A stretch of DNA of 64,000 nt from Heracleum sosnowskyi (Eukaryota; Streptophyta; Magnoliopsida; Apiales; Apiaceae): the NCBI GenBank assembly GCA_030848705.1, contig CM061244.1, positions 47,781,190 to 47,845,189 on the forward strand. The letters are read 5' to 3'. The first letter of the stretch is position 1, and every line of letters starts with the position of its first letter. The notes under the pieces are model-generated. The model had not been told where the DNA came from. It saw only the letters and a program-made list of their open reading frames with translations, and did not search any database. The translations under genes were made by a program, and so were the position numbers. Below, piece after piece: positions 23,056 through 36,100 of the stretch.

Positions 23056-24193
23056 TGTAAAGCATAATGTAACATAAGATGTAAAAGAGATAACTACAAC
23101 TCAACAAAGGACAAGACAGACAATAGTATTAGTAGAAGCACAGGAATCCAGAATCAAAGAAGAAAAGGTAAACTCAAAAAATCAAAATACGTTATGTATT
23201 CTTGAAGTCCGTAAACAGGTCACGGAAAGAAGTTCATGAAAATGTTCAAGCCTCAGTGACAGCAAAAGAAACAAGACTTTCAAGACGACAGAAGTATGTG
23301 AATGATTTAGGGTTAAGTACCACGGGATTCCAGTGATTTAAACGAAGCAACCAGAAAGACAAAGGACTTATCAGCAGCACTGAATTGAAGACATAAAAGA
23401 AGAATTGATCAAGTGTTATTCATCTGTGAACCAGACCAGTTGCACGAGTTGATGGCACTAAGAAGATCAAGCTGTTTTATCGTCTCAGAACAAATTGATA
23501 CAGTCTATTACTTAAACACCCGGGAGCTCAGGAGTTATTACTAAAGGACAAATGACAAGTAAATCAATTCGTTGGTTTCTCTTTTAAGAAAACTATCGAA
23601 TGAGAGTTTAAGGTGATTGAATTAAAAACAAGTAAATCAATTTAGCATTCGATAGTTTTGTTTTAAAAACTATTGAATGGTAAAATGATTTGTTTCATTC
23701 GATGGTTTCTTAAACCATTCGATGGTTTTTTAATTGGGAGCAGGTGGAAAGTATTCTTTGTTTTTCAAGTTGAAGAAGATCCAACGGCCAGGATTGTTTC
23801 TACAAGTTTGGTTCGATGGTTTTTCAAACCAAAGTCTGCAGTTAATACAGAGTGAAGAAAGTGTCTTCTTCAGTTAAGGATTTCAACACAGAGACATTAC
23901 TGAGAGAGAGAAGAGCCGGAGAAAATTATCAGAGAAATTAATAGTGCTCAGAACTTGATCATTGTTTTGTATTTGTGTAACCTTAAACTCATTGACGCTA
24001 ATCTACGGATTAGAAATTGTAGCACCCCTCGAGGTTTATATTTATAAAAAGATATATTCCCCGAAACTTGATTTGGTTTGGTGTGTTTGATTTCGTTATA
24101 GAACTGAAAGATTAATCCGCGAACGAAATTAAATTATTTGTGAGTATCGTATTCAACCACCCCCCCCCCCTCTACGATACTTTGGACCTAACA
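23056..24193 (+). repeat. 3' LTR of Sirevirus B
   Basis: The 1138-base LTR runs TGTAAAGCATAATG to GGACCTAACA. The right 656 bases match 11089-11745. Compared with that copy, the first motif (near 23570) is changed at three bases and another reads CTATTG instead of CTATCG, so more than half of the roughly seven substitutions fall in motif sites. Its intact GAGTTATTACTAAAG stretch (23533-23547) marks where element A cut the 5' LTR. Confidence 0.93.
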
Positions 24194-27100
24194 AAGAACG
24201 ATGATGAATAGTAAATACTTGTTTTTATGGTTTTGTTTCCATGGGTTCAAGCTATATAAGGATCATCCAAGCACCCCAAGCCTAGATTAGCCATTGTTGA
24301 TGCTTGGGAAGCTTCAAGGAAGGTATAAAAACCTCTGCCCTTTTTGTTTATATGAGTTTTGAGGTGGTTTTGATGTTCATGTAAAGTTAAGATCATGATT
24401 AAGTGATTTAGTGATTGTTTGGATTTGTTTAAATGTGTAAAATGATGGGTGTTGGTTTTGAGCCTCACCACTGATCTTAGAGGTGTAGGATGGTTGTTTG
24501 TTGAGGTTGTGAATGTATGGTATGCCCGGTGTGGCTTGGTTATGTTGTGACAAAATTGGATTATTCGATTTTAAGCCGTCGTAATGCCCGATTTTCGGTA
24601 ACTCTATAAACTGCCTAGAATCCGAAAACTTAACTGCCTCTTTTGGTTCAGTGATGAACATGAGTGTGTATAGCCTTGTTTCTAGTTTACGTGAGCGCAA
24701 GAATCATGTTAATCCGATTTACGGTTTAAGAGAAAAGTGAGTTTTAGTAAACGCCGCTCGGAGGAACAACCCATTTCTGGTCAGTCACTTTGAGGCTATA
24801 TTTGGACCACTTAGAGTCGAATTAAAATGTGAAACTTTGTGATATAATGCTAAGGACAGTTAGCAAGCCTTGTGCGAAGGTTTCGAGTCAGAAAGATCAT
24901 TTTCCGATTTTATAAAAATGTTGTAGCCGAGGTCGCGCAAGTGAAAACCACTAAGAACATGACTTAGAAACCAATGTTGTAAATGGTTAAGTATAACTTG
25001 TATTCGAGGATCGATTTCGGACTAAACCTACGACTTAAGTAATCATCGATTAAACATGGACTTAGTATGAGTCTATAACGAGCTAGTAATTCCTTGGTTG
25101 TGTTTCGCTTACGTGTTTAAGCATTGAGTACAAGTGGATTATCCAGGGGATTAATCGTGCGTTTACTTTGACTTTGTCTAGATTGTTCGGCATCGTCGCG
25201 AACCCCTATCACTTCTCGAGCATCAGGCAAGTTTACTAACCCTTACTCTATTGTTAGAGTGGGCATATTTTCAAATGTTTAATACTTGTTGATTCAAAAA
25301 TATATCTATATATATATATTCTTTGTTCCAAGTATCGACAAGTTTTCTCATTCTATGCTTTATTTTAAGTTATAATATTCTGATGATGCATATGGTATAT
25401 TATGCATGCTTTCAAACCTCACGTCGTATATGGATGTGATGGTATAAAAGATATTGAGATTATAGTATATGCATGTGATAGAGGCAAGTTTTCAAACCTA
25501 TACCTCTATAAACTGTTGTTGTGATAAATAAAAGATATTGAGATATATGTTACGTGTTCATGATTTCGAAACAATACTTATGATGCTAAGTAAAAGTTAT
25601 TAGTATAAGTTGGACTTATAAGCTATGGTCATGGCAATATTTATAAGCTGATATGTTAAGAAAAATCCCTCAGTAGGGGGTATATACTTTGTATTTATTA
25701 TACGGACCGAGAATGTTATCAGTGGTTATCTAGGGTTATATTATTATTATTTTATCCATTCTTTTGTTAAGAAAGTATTCGAGAATTACTTCTAAATAAA
25801 TATTCTATATTAAAAATAGTTTCCATTAATTATTTAAGGCCCTACTTCTTAAGGAAGTATTTTGGTGAAAACTATTCTTTAACCCTAGATAACCAATAAA
25901 GTTTTATTCAGACAATTATAAAAATAATTAGAGAAGGTTCCCAAATATATTTTCCTTTTTAGTCTATATTCTGAAAGACTTAAATGTTCGCTCAAACTAC
26001 AAAGACTCAGGGGATCTTTCTCAAATTTTAATGTTTGTTTCAAGAGGACTGCCCGGTCCTAAATCTTTTCGAAACTATTCATTTAACGACCTTGTATGCT
26101 ACCATCACAATGATTTTGATTACTTCCTCAAGGCTCGAAGAGTAAGATCAGTGGAATAAGTTGTATCCATGAACAAGCATCAGCTTGGGAAATATAGGTG
26201 AATTTTCCTTTCCAGCCAGATATGACTACTTTGTGGAGTCGTATACTAGGGGAAAAAGGGAAAGGAATCTTTATGTTTCAGAACTATGGATTTTCTTGAA
26301 CCCGGAGAATATGTAAGGGATTGAGTGGCGACCTGTCCCCTAAGGGAATTACGCGTAGACCGGCGGTCTATGAACGGGTCTATTCTTCCCTTAGATTATC
26401 ATATAGTGCCCGACCGTAGGGTAAGAGAAGAGTATCAGACCGGCAGTCTATGAACGGGTCTGCTCTTTCCCCTACAACCGAAGGCGGGGAGGTAGGTCAG
26501 TTAGTGTCTGCCCTATTTTCCCTTCTACGTAGAAAAACAGCAGTGGGGATTTGCCTTACGACTGATCATCGTAGAGGTATCCCTGTCGCCCAGAATCTCC
26601 GTCTACAGTTCATCATCCATAAAAGAAAAAGTTTTATGCAAGTTTTCAGAGAAAGAAAGTTTACGCAAGCTTATTCAAGTTTATACAGGCATATGAGTTT
26701 ATAAGAAAGCATATGATTTTACGAAAAAGATATATGGAACCAGATGAGCTTAGAAATGGATTGGAAATATTTTACATTGTATTTATTTTCAAATTATGAT
26801 ATGAGGTAAATGTTTGATATGAAAGATGATATTGAATTTTCCTTATAACTTCATCTTTCAAGTATATGTTGATAGTCTGCTTATATTTTATATAGCAGAT
26901 ATTTTACGGAAAGGATATACTGAGTTATCTTATTATTTCAGCTTTTATACTATACTAGAACTTTGTTCATAGTATGAATATCGAAAGTTGCAGAGTATTC
27001 TGAAATTATATTTGAAGTACAGTAATGGTACTATTTTTGGAATACATTCCGATAAGGAAATGATTTCAGTATCGAGATATTTTGACAAATTATTGTCGTA

Positions 27101-27636
27101 TACCCGCTTTATTTCTGGGTTGAATTAAGGGCAGAATTATGCCATACTTTCATTACCTTGCTGAGCTATCGCTCACTCTTGCTATTATTTTATATATATT
27201 ATATAGCAGCGAAGCAGGATGCCAATGGGACGGCACATACCTCGCAAGGCGTTTCCATAAACAGTTTCTAGCAGTGATCTCGGGAATAGTACGAACCAAT
27301 CGAATCAGGCTACGGCTTTTGGTATTCAACTTATGTATAGACATGAATGGTATTAGAGGATTGTGAGCATCAGAAGGCTAAGTTGGTAATGTAACAATAC
27401 TTAGAAATTGTATCAGTAACAGATTCAGAAGCCATTTGGGTATTGTAATAAAAGTTATTTATTCCGCAATTGTTGTGTTGTGTCGTTTCTGAGACTCTAA
27501 CCTGTGTGTGTGTGAGACATATATTGTGGGGTCATGAGCAGGTGAATTATGAATGGTGTGAGTAATACAGGTAAGGCAAGGAGTACATGGATCGTGACAA
27601 CCCTAAATCCCTGACCCCGGATTTGGGGTTGTTACA
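24194..27636 (+). repeat. 3' LTR of gypsy element H (same family as G), left part outside
   Basis: The segment is the reverse complement of the G LTR over its length: for example the GAGCTATCGCTCACTC block near 27166 matches 27866 and 38846 on the other strand. It ends in GGGGTTGTTACA at 27636, the sense-strand end of a G-type LTR. No PBS follows, so it is a 3' LTR. About the first 1.0 kb lies beyond element B, outside the window. Short ORFs here are not conserved as proteins. A pair of diverged repeats (GGTCTATGAACGGGTCT) lies near 26363 and 26445. Confidence 0.75.
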
Positions 27637-29224
27637 GTACATTACCAACTTAGCCTTGTAATACTCACCACCCTCTCATACCATTCATATCTATACATTA
27701 GACGAATACCAAAAGCTCCAGCTTGATCTGACTGGTTCACACTACTTCCAGGATCACTGCTAGAATCTGCTCATGAGAATGCCTTGCGCTTACCACTCGC
27801 CTGAGGGATGTGCGCCGAATCCTTGGTATATATCCTACTTCGCTTCTATATAATATTTATAAAACAACAGCAAGAGTGAGCGATAGCTCAGCAAGGTAAT
27901 TAAAGTATGGCATAATCCTTCCTTTAACTCAACCCAGAATAAAGCGGGTATAAGACAATAATTTGTCAAAATATCTCGATACTGAAATTATTTCCTTATC
28001 GGAATGTATTCCAAAAACAGTACCATTGTTGTATTTCAAATATCATTTTCATAATATTTCTGCAAACTTTTGCTATATTATGAACAAAGTTCTAGTATAA
28101 TATAAAAGATGAGGTTTCAAAGTAAACCAATATAACATTTCCGAAAAATATCTGCTATGTAAGCAGATTATCAACATATAGCTTAAAAGATGAAGTTATA
28201 AGGTGATTCAGTATAAACAACTCCCTTACCATAACTCAGGTTATGTAAGGTATCCACAGAGTCATATGATATAAAAGATGAAATTACGAGGAAAATTTCA
28301 TATAATGTTCCGTAACCCAAAATCCACTTATGCATATATAATCTGAGTAAGGTTTTATCAGAGTCATAACTCATAAAATTAAAGATGAAGTTACAAGGAT
28401 TTATTGCAACTTCATTTTCTTTGAACACTTTTCGACCCTCTGCCAACATGATCGGTAAACCTGTACTAAGGGGGTTACCCTTAGTCCCTTTCAATACATG
28501 TTGCAGAATTATCCAAATTGGATGATGAACCAATACCGGAGTTGCTACCGTGCCCGTCGTACCAACCTTACTATGATCAGTAGCAGGTGATACCCATGTA
28601 GATGGAAGAATCACGATAGCCTGACATTGTCTACTGCCTTCCCGGATCTCCCGGCCCATTTGGGGCAATAAAATGGATGGGTCGGCGCAACTGGACCACT
28701 TACACCACTCCTAGTTCGGATGAAATCCATGACTCTGAAACGTAAAGATCGTCCTCCTTTCCCCAAGTGTAATACTTGTTGATACGACTCCACTAAGTAG
28801 TTATATCTAGGTTGGAAAGGAAGATTCTCCAATATTTCCCAAGCGGTGCTTATTAATGGATATCGACTTGTTCCATCAATTTACCCCTCGATCGTTGAGG
28901 TGGTAACACAACATTTGACTTGCAGCAATTAAATTGCTCCGAGAAATTATTTGTCCCCTGACAGTTTTGAGTTGAGAGTTTAAAATGAGTAGCAGTCACT
29001 TAAATCAGGTTTCCCATATTTTTGATAGTTGAGCGAGCATTTAAATCCTCTTAAAAGACAGATTTAAATGGAAAAACAGTGTTTGGGAACCTCTTTTTGA
29101 TTTAAAAATAATTACTAATACATCTTAGAGTATCCTTCGTAATTATTGAAGGTCGAGGATAAACTTTAAATAATATAACTCATTTTCAAAATGTGTTGAA
29201 AGTATTTAATAAATAATCAAATAA

Positions 29225-29550
29225 TACTTATTAAATAATAAACTTTAAATGAATATTCAAAAATAATATTCACTAAATAAATAATGATTAAATGAATATT
29301 TAAAATAATATTCATTAAATAAATAAACCTTGAATGAATATTTAAAATAATATTCATTAAATAAATAAACCTTGAATGAATATTTAAAATAATATTCATT
29401 AAATAAATAAACCTTGAATGAATATTTAAAATAATATTCATTAAATAAATAAACCTTGAATGAATATTTAAAATAATATTCATTAAATAAATAAACCTTG
29501 AATGAATATTTAAAATAATATGCATTAAATAAATAATCATTGAATAATAA
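29225..29550. repeat. 42-base minisatellite in the G LTR
   Basis: Tandem units of 42 bases (core AACCTTGAATGAATATTTA) occur five times almost perfectly from about 29326, with diverged units on each side. Because 42 is divisible by three, an artificial frame with a 14-residue repeat appears on the minus strand. The corresponding stretch is deleted from the other G LTR, and the H LTR shows no such expansion. Confidence 0.85.
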
Positions 29551-29943
29551 TTGCCCGATATCTTTATCGGAGAATAATCTTTAACATATACAGAAAATAT
29601 AACTACTATCGGTCTAAAGAATAAAATCATACGCCCTTTTACCTAGGGCCTTTATAAAAACCTGGCTTCTAACTAATATCTCATCTTTAGCTTAGAAGCC
29701 CATAACTAAATCATAAAGCAAGTATCACAATATACTTTCGAAAACAGTTATGCCTTCCATTAGCATTTATAACTGAAATAGTATTCAAATAGTATTTCTC
29801 GACTGAGATAATACTCAAATAACATTCCTTGAAAGATATAGTAAGCAAATATCATTCCTCGAATGATATCATACTCAAATAAAAATCCTCAAAATACATA
29901 GTATTCTACCGATGGAATCCCTCCGGGTTTCCACGGCTATCTA

Positions 29944-30972
29944 TGTTAATCCCAAATGACCTAACAGAATTGTAGAAGGGGGGGGGTGGTGAATACAATT
30001 TTAGATATTTCTCAAACTTAAAAACAACTTTCGAAATAAAACTGAACTTATAAAATAAAAACACAAGCACTTAAATAATTTCAGTTGGATTGTTTGATGA
30101 TCCAACTGAAGTGTTTTTAATGCGGAAATAATCTGTGATACAAAATGTACACAGCTGCTCAGTTACAAGAATGTAGAGAAGTATGCTCTCAAAGATAGCT
30201 AATACAATCTATTTGTTTTTCTTCTCTTACATCTATTTTAACTGCTACACTTGGTTATATATATTCCCAAGTTTACAATGCTATTTTTGGCTACTCTAAA
30301 GTACACTAAAGGTAACCGCCAGTAGCTTGCTTTTCATCCCTTTTGTCCAATGGTCCTTGGAGATCTTTGTCTTCTGTCTTCAGGCTTATAGTGATCCCAC
30401 TCAAAAACCAGATTGGAAATTGGAATGTTTCCTTATTCCCTATGTCCATTTTGATGGCTTCCAATGCAAAGTACACTTCCACATCTCCTTTTAATCTGTC
30501 AGAAAACTGTCAATATCACTTTGTCAACTATTCAGAAAAGTGATGATGATTCGTTGATGGCAGTAAGATGTGTTTCTTTGATGGCTTTATTCTTCGTTTC
30601 GTTGATGGTATAATCCTCGTTTCGTTGATAGAGTAATCTTCATTCCGTTGAAAGATTAATCTTCATTCCGTTGACATGTCTTCACTTAGGCAAAATTACA
30701 AGGCACAATATATTTACACTTAACCAACCTATTTTGCCTATCTAGTACAAAGTCAACATGACTTAGAAAACCTGACTAATACCTACAACAAATACATATC
30801 AATCTAGTGAAGTATTGTAAAATGCAATTGCTACATCACTCATTTCGTTGATGAGCTTCCTGTCAACGAAATGCTGCAAAGCATGCCATTTCGTTGACAG
30901 TTACAAAAATGACTTAATACAAAATCTACTAAGTGTTTTATAATTATCATCAAGAACAACATATTCCTAAAA
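29944..30972 (-). repeat. Solo LTR of the A/D Sirevirus family
   Basis: These 1029 bases align end to end with the LTRs of A and D, with no internal sequence. Flanks ATCTA (29939-29943) and TTCTA (30973-30977) are a near-perfect target duplication. The sense-strand 5' end has decayed (plus strand CTAAAA instead of CTAACA). About eight family motifs survive and one has mutated to TTCTTTGATG. It arose by recombination between the two LTRs of a former element. Confidence 0.9.
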
Positions 30973-33152
30973 TTCTACATATCTCAAAATACCGACTCCC
31001 GATTTAGAGTCAAAAATAATGAATATGCTTGTATATTTAGAGCTACCAGGTAAACCGGTTCATAACTACTTAACTCAAAAGATTTTATATAATCCAAAGG
31101 TCAAATCTATTTCAACAAGAAATAAGATATATCGCAAAACTGTCCAATTTTTATACATGGCAAAAGCAGTATTATATAGTCAATACTTCAAAGTATAGAT
31201 TTAGAAACTTGCCTGATGCTCGAGAAGTGACAGGGGTTCGCGACGATGTCGGACAATCTAGACAAAGTCAAAGAAAACGCACGATTAATCCCCTGAATAA
31301 TCCACTTGTACACAATGCTTAAACACGTAAGCGAAACACAACCAAGGCATTACTAGCTCGTTATAGGCTCATACTAAGTCCATGTTAATCGACAATTACT
31401 TAAGTAGTAGGTTTAGTCCGAAATCGATCCTCGAATACATGTTATACTTAACCATTTACAACATTGGTTTCTAAGTCATGTTCTTAGTGGTTTTCACTTG
31501 CGCAACCTCGGCTAACACATTTTCATAAAATCGAAAAATAATCTTTTGGACTCGAAACCTTCGTAAAAACTTTCATAACTGACCTTGGCACTTGAACACA
31601 AAATTTCATATTTTAAATCAACTCTTAAGGGTCTCAAACATAGCCACAAAGTTGGTACATTTCTGCAATCTCATTCCTTGAACCACTTTCACTAAAATGG
31701 TCATATCTCATAAACCGTAAATCGTAATGACATGATTCTTGCGCTCACGTAAACTAGAAACAAATATCTACACACTCATGTTCATCACTGAACCAAAAGA
31801 GGCAGTTAGGTTTTCGGATTCTAGGCAGTTTTTAGAGTTAACGAGAATCGGGAATTACGACGGCTTAAAACTTAACGTTTCCGAGATTCAAATCTCATTC
31901 CAATTCACCACCAATCATCGTACACATCAATTACAACACTTAAAGTCCATTATCAATCTCAAACCGATCCAAACCAGTTGGTATCACATTTAAAATCCAT
32001 CCACAACTCATCCAACAACTAAACAAACTACATAATCCACTTACTCATGACCTTAACACTACATTCATGCTTCCATCTTTCAATTATAAACATAAAACTC
32101 AACAAAACACTATTCATCATCTTCTTAAACTCAATAAAATACCATGCTAGAGATGGTGGGTGTTGGAGATGTTACCTTTAAAAGAATGGGCTTGAGCTCT
32201 TCTTTGTTTTAAGCATAAGAACTCGAGAAATGACCAAGAATCCATGGAGTTTTGCTTCCTTTTCTTCTTCTTCCTTAGCCACGGTTTTTCTTGAAGAAAA
32301 TGGGTGTGAGAGGCTGCTACTTTATGGAAATTTGTGTGGATAAGGTGTGGTGGAAGTGTGGTGATGGTAGATATTTTGTTTTTAACAAAATGCAAGTTAG
32401 TCCCTCAAGTTTGGTTAAGCTTACAAGCTTCTTTAACACACTTCTTCCACTAATTCATTCCTTTCCCTTTTTCTTTTAATACATATATTATTCTTTATTT
32501 CCTAAGTTATAATACGTCCAAGGTTTCTTCTTCGAACGGATTTTCGATTCTCGTTTTCGTTTGCGATTTCTGACTACGCGATTAGTAACCGTTTATTATT
32601 CCTGAACTTCCGCTGAAATATAGGATCATTCGGAGACTATAAAATTTTACTATTCATCTTGGAGCACTATTCATCAATGTTACTATTCATCCTTGTTTTT
32701 GTTCCTCTTGAAACGATTCGAAAATATTTCCTAAAAAGAGCGAATAAAATTCTACGCGATTTCTCGCAATGAATAGTAATTATTCACTATTCACTCCAAC
32801 AATCGAATCCTTAACTCGACTTTAATAAAATAATAAAATATAAAATCCTTGGATTCTCAATTTAAATAAATCACTCTCTTGATCTCATAGATATGCTCTT
32901 CATTGTCCGGTCAAATATTCCATAACAATAAAGTTTGGATTTTCTGAATTCCGATCATCTTTACATACACTTATTTACTTCGTAGATCACTAATATGACT
33001 TCGGAATATCCACACTACGTCTCGTACATAGGTGGCATGAAAAATTTTCTTAACCCTCAAAATCACTATTCATCCACCAAATTCACTATTCACTGATGCA
33101 CTTAATCATAATAAGAAAAGTTTTAATTTTACCAAAAATTCGGGTTATTACA

Positions 33153-36100
33153 GTCTCCCCTCCTTAAAAGGATTCCGTCCCGGAATCAGCTTACGAATAA
33201 CTGGGGGTACTTCTTTCCCATTACACTTTCTAACTCCCAAGTGGATTCTTCCACTTCTTGATATTCTACAAACCTCTCACTAGCTTGGCAACCTTGTCTC
33301 TTAGCACTTGCTCTTTTCTATCCGTGATTTCCACAGGTTGTTCTTTGTAAGTCAGACCAGGTTGTATATCTACCTGCTCGTACTCTAACATATGTCGGGC
33401 ATCTATAGTATACTGACGTAGCATTGACACATGAACCCCGTTATGACCATTCCACAAGTTTGGGGGGGTAAGGCTGGCTCGTAGGCCACCTTCCTGGCGC
33501 GTTTTAAAAATCTCAGATGGCCCAATGAATCTCGGGCTCAACTTCCCTTTCTTTCCAAATCTCATTAATTCCTTCCACGAGGATATCTTTTAGCATCATG
33601 AATCTCTAACCTCATATTCTCTATCTTGTTTGTACAGAAAAATACCCCAACGTAAACTTGCTTGTCATCCATCAACATGCCATTTAGCTTATCAATAGCA
33701 GTACTATCTCTATACTCGCGGGCTTAGTCCGCATACTTTCTCTGTCTGTCTTGGTTGTCACTAGCCACTTGTTGGTGAAATCTTTTGTCTTTCTAGTTTG
33801 TTGGACTAACTTGGGTTTTGTGTAAAATCTCATCCTTTAATTCCCGATCATTCGGAATCCATCTCTGTCTCATCTTAATTAAGGGTATCGGCCACCACAT
33901 TGGCCTTCCACGGATGGTAGTGTATCTCACAGTCATAATCCTAGGTCAATTCTAGCCATTTCTCCATCTCATGTTATCTACTATCACGGGTAACTCAAAG
34001 CCAATTCATTACATTCAATAAAAATTTGTGGGTGCATTAGTCAACCCAAAATAACCTCGCTGAAAACTCGAAGTGTCTATTCCTAGTATGAATCGCAGTC
34101 TTGGGTATATCCTCGGATTTAACTTCCAACCGGTGATATCCAGTTCTTAAATAAATTTGGAATACACAGCGTTCTTCTGCTGATCAAACAATCATTTACA
34201 AGGGCACCTATTCTCCATGTCGAACTCATTCAACTCTCGAGGTTCGATGCATAATCTTGTGCTAACATTTTTCTCTCTTACAACAACAACGGGCTCTCCA
34301 CGGTGGTACACTGGGTCTTATCATATTCTTGCCCAGCAATTCTTGTAACTGAGTTGCTAACTCTTTCATTCCCACTGAGGCTAATAGGAAATGCGGCACT
34401 AGAACCTGAATACTCGTTATTCATTCTCATGTCATCCCAATTGATATTTGGTAGCGCATTAAGATCTTGTACAGTCTCCCAAAATCACTGTAGTTTCCTG
34501 TATACTTGGTGTCTCTTTTCTTGGCGTCAACCATAAGAGCTAATTAAGCCTCATATCTCTGGCATAATAATTTCTTAGTCTGGACTATATTCAATAATCT
34601 CTGAATCGGTTTCTGTCCCTTAAATATTATTCTCTATAATACTCAGTATCTCAATTGATTCCTTTGTTTCTTTGAGCCAAGCTCTGGCCTCCCCTGGAAT
34701 TCAACGAGGATAACAAAAATTATGGGGCCTTGAAAAGATATCTCCCATATCAAGGAAAACGTCCCACACTGGTGATCATAAGGTTATGAGTTTTAAGGTA
34801 ACCTTATTGGAGATAAGAGAATTTACCGAGAGATCAACATGATCATAAGAACTCAACGTTGTGTGCCTCGATTGAGACATTACTAAAGGTAATTAGCCTT
34901 CTTGTATTTCATAACTTACAAGTGATGGCGTCCTATCAGACTTCTATCACATAGACAGATAGTCCTTGTAGCCCCTATAAGTATAGGGTTGTTCGTCTCA
35001 GTGGAAGTTGAAAAGTATGAAAGCAATTCGAGATCAATTTAATGATTATCGTCTTTCGACAATATTTCTCAAAGGAACACCTTGGTTTAAAATTGAACAG
35101 ATTCCAAAGGTGCGATTTACAAGAAAAGGATAGCCGTAAAGATACTGGTATTCAACAAACAAGTGGTGAGGTATCACCATAGGGTCATTCATTATTTGAA
35201 TAAAAGTGAAAGCTTAAATAACATCATTTGACAGGGCTTCGAAAACCTGAAAGTAGGCATTGTGACAGCCTCTGTGTTAGTGTTAGTGCCCTAGAGACAA
35301 TACAATTGTACTTCTGGGAAACACTATTTTGTTATTTAATAAAGATTATGTTCTATTGATTATTCGACAACAATTATTATGTCTTTATTTACTGCGATAT
35401 TAATGTTAGAGTAATAAATGTCCTTGGAATATCGAACACGTATTCTATATCTTTAAGTATGTGACTTAAAAATGAGATTATATGAATAGTGTTTATATTC
35501 CTAAAATATCCCTAATTAAGCATTATGAATTGGGACAATTATGATGCATAAAGATTAGTATGATCATTGACTAAATGACCACATCTCATTGGTCATAGGT
35601 ATAGTGATACTAAAGTCAAGAACATAGGTGCATGTAATATTCTACATGGCACCGGATTGACCCACAGTGAGATTCTACATGGTAATAAAGTCATTAGAAT
35701 AGCTCACAGTGATAATGGTGTAATGATCCTTAGACTTGAGATCATTATATTTCTATACGAGGATTAATATACTTTGATTTCATTAAAAGTTACCTTTGAC
35801 CGGGTGATGATAAAAGTGGACATCGGGTATATTATGAGTCGTATGAGAAATATGAATGATAGATATAGGATTTAACCCTCCTATTATTAGCAGAGATATT
35901 ATTGGCCTCTTGATTGAGTGAGACTATGAAAATGCATGGCCATGCTCAAATATTAATTTGTTTTAATAGTCTACACATTGATCAAGGAAACCTGGATTAA
36001 ACGTTGAAGAGGATGACTAATAACATGCCTCGAGTTTAATCTATAATATTTGGTTAAATGGATTATATTACACGGAAATATTAGTCACGAAAGGTTTAAT

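Larger units (their letters stand above)
11089..24193 (+). mobile_element. Sirevirus (Ty1/copia) family B
   Basis: The order is 5' LTR (partial), PBS, gag, pol, a 1.46-kb spacer, a 1263-codon aORF, PPT and 3' LTR. Pol has one frameshift; gag and aORF are open. By eye the two LTRs differ at about 1% of aligned bases, so the insertion is fairly young. Element A then inserted into its 5' LTR. B itself sits in the LTR of gypsy element H; the right flank (AAGAA, 24194) should be a target duplication but its partner is outside the window. Confidence 0.93.
27637..33152 (-). repeat. 3' LTR of G, interrupted
   Basis: The LTR ends TTCGGGTTATTACA on the plus strand at 33152, next to the PPT. Removing the solo LTR at 29944-30972 leaves about 4.5 kb. 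Its first 249 bases, seen in the other LTR as 38363-38611, are missing at 27637, where the end of H's LTR abuts; they should lie left of H. It keeps about 2.6 kb (27920-31582, less the solo LTR) that the 5' LTR has lost. An 82-codon frame at 32147-32395 recurs in the other LTR (39457-39705), but only as LTR sequence; I do not call it a gene. Confidence 0.75.

Noticed and set aside
24377..24700. 107-codon minus-strand frame resembling 31739-31993
   Set aside because: The similarity comes from both being the same part of the G/H LTR in opposite orientations; frames diverge and stop at different places.
29217..29630. 137-codon minus-strand frame with a 14-residue repeat
   Set aside because: A by-product of the 42-base AT-rich minisatellite, not a protein.
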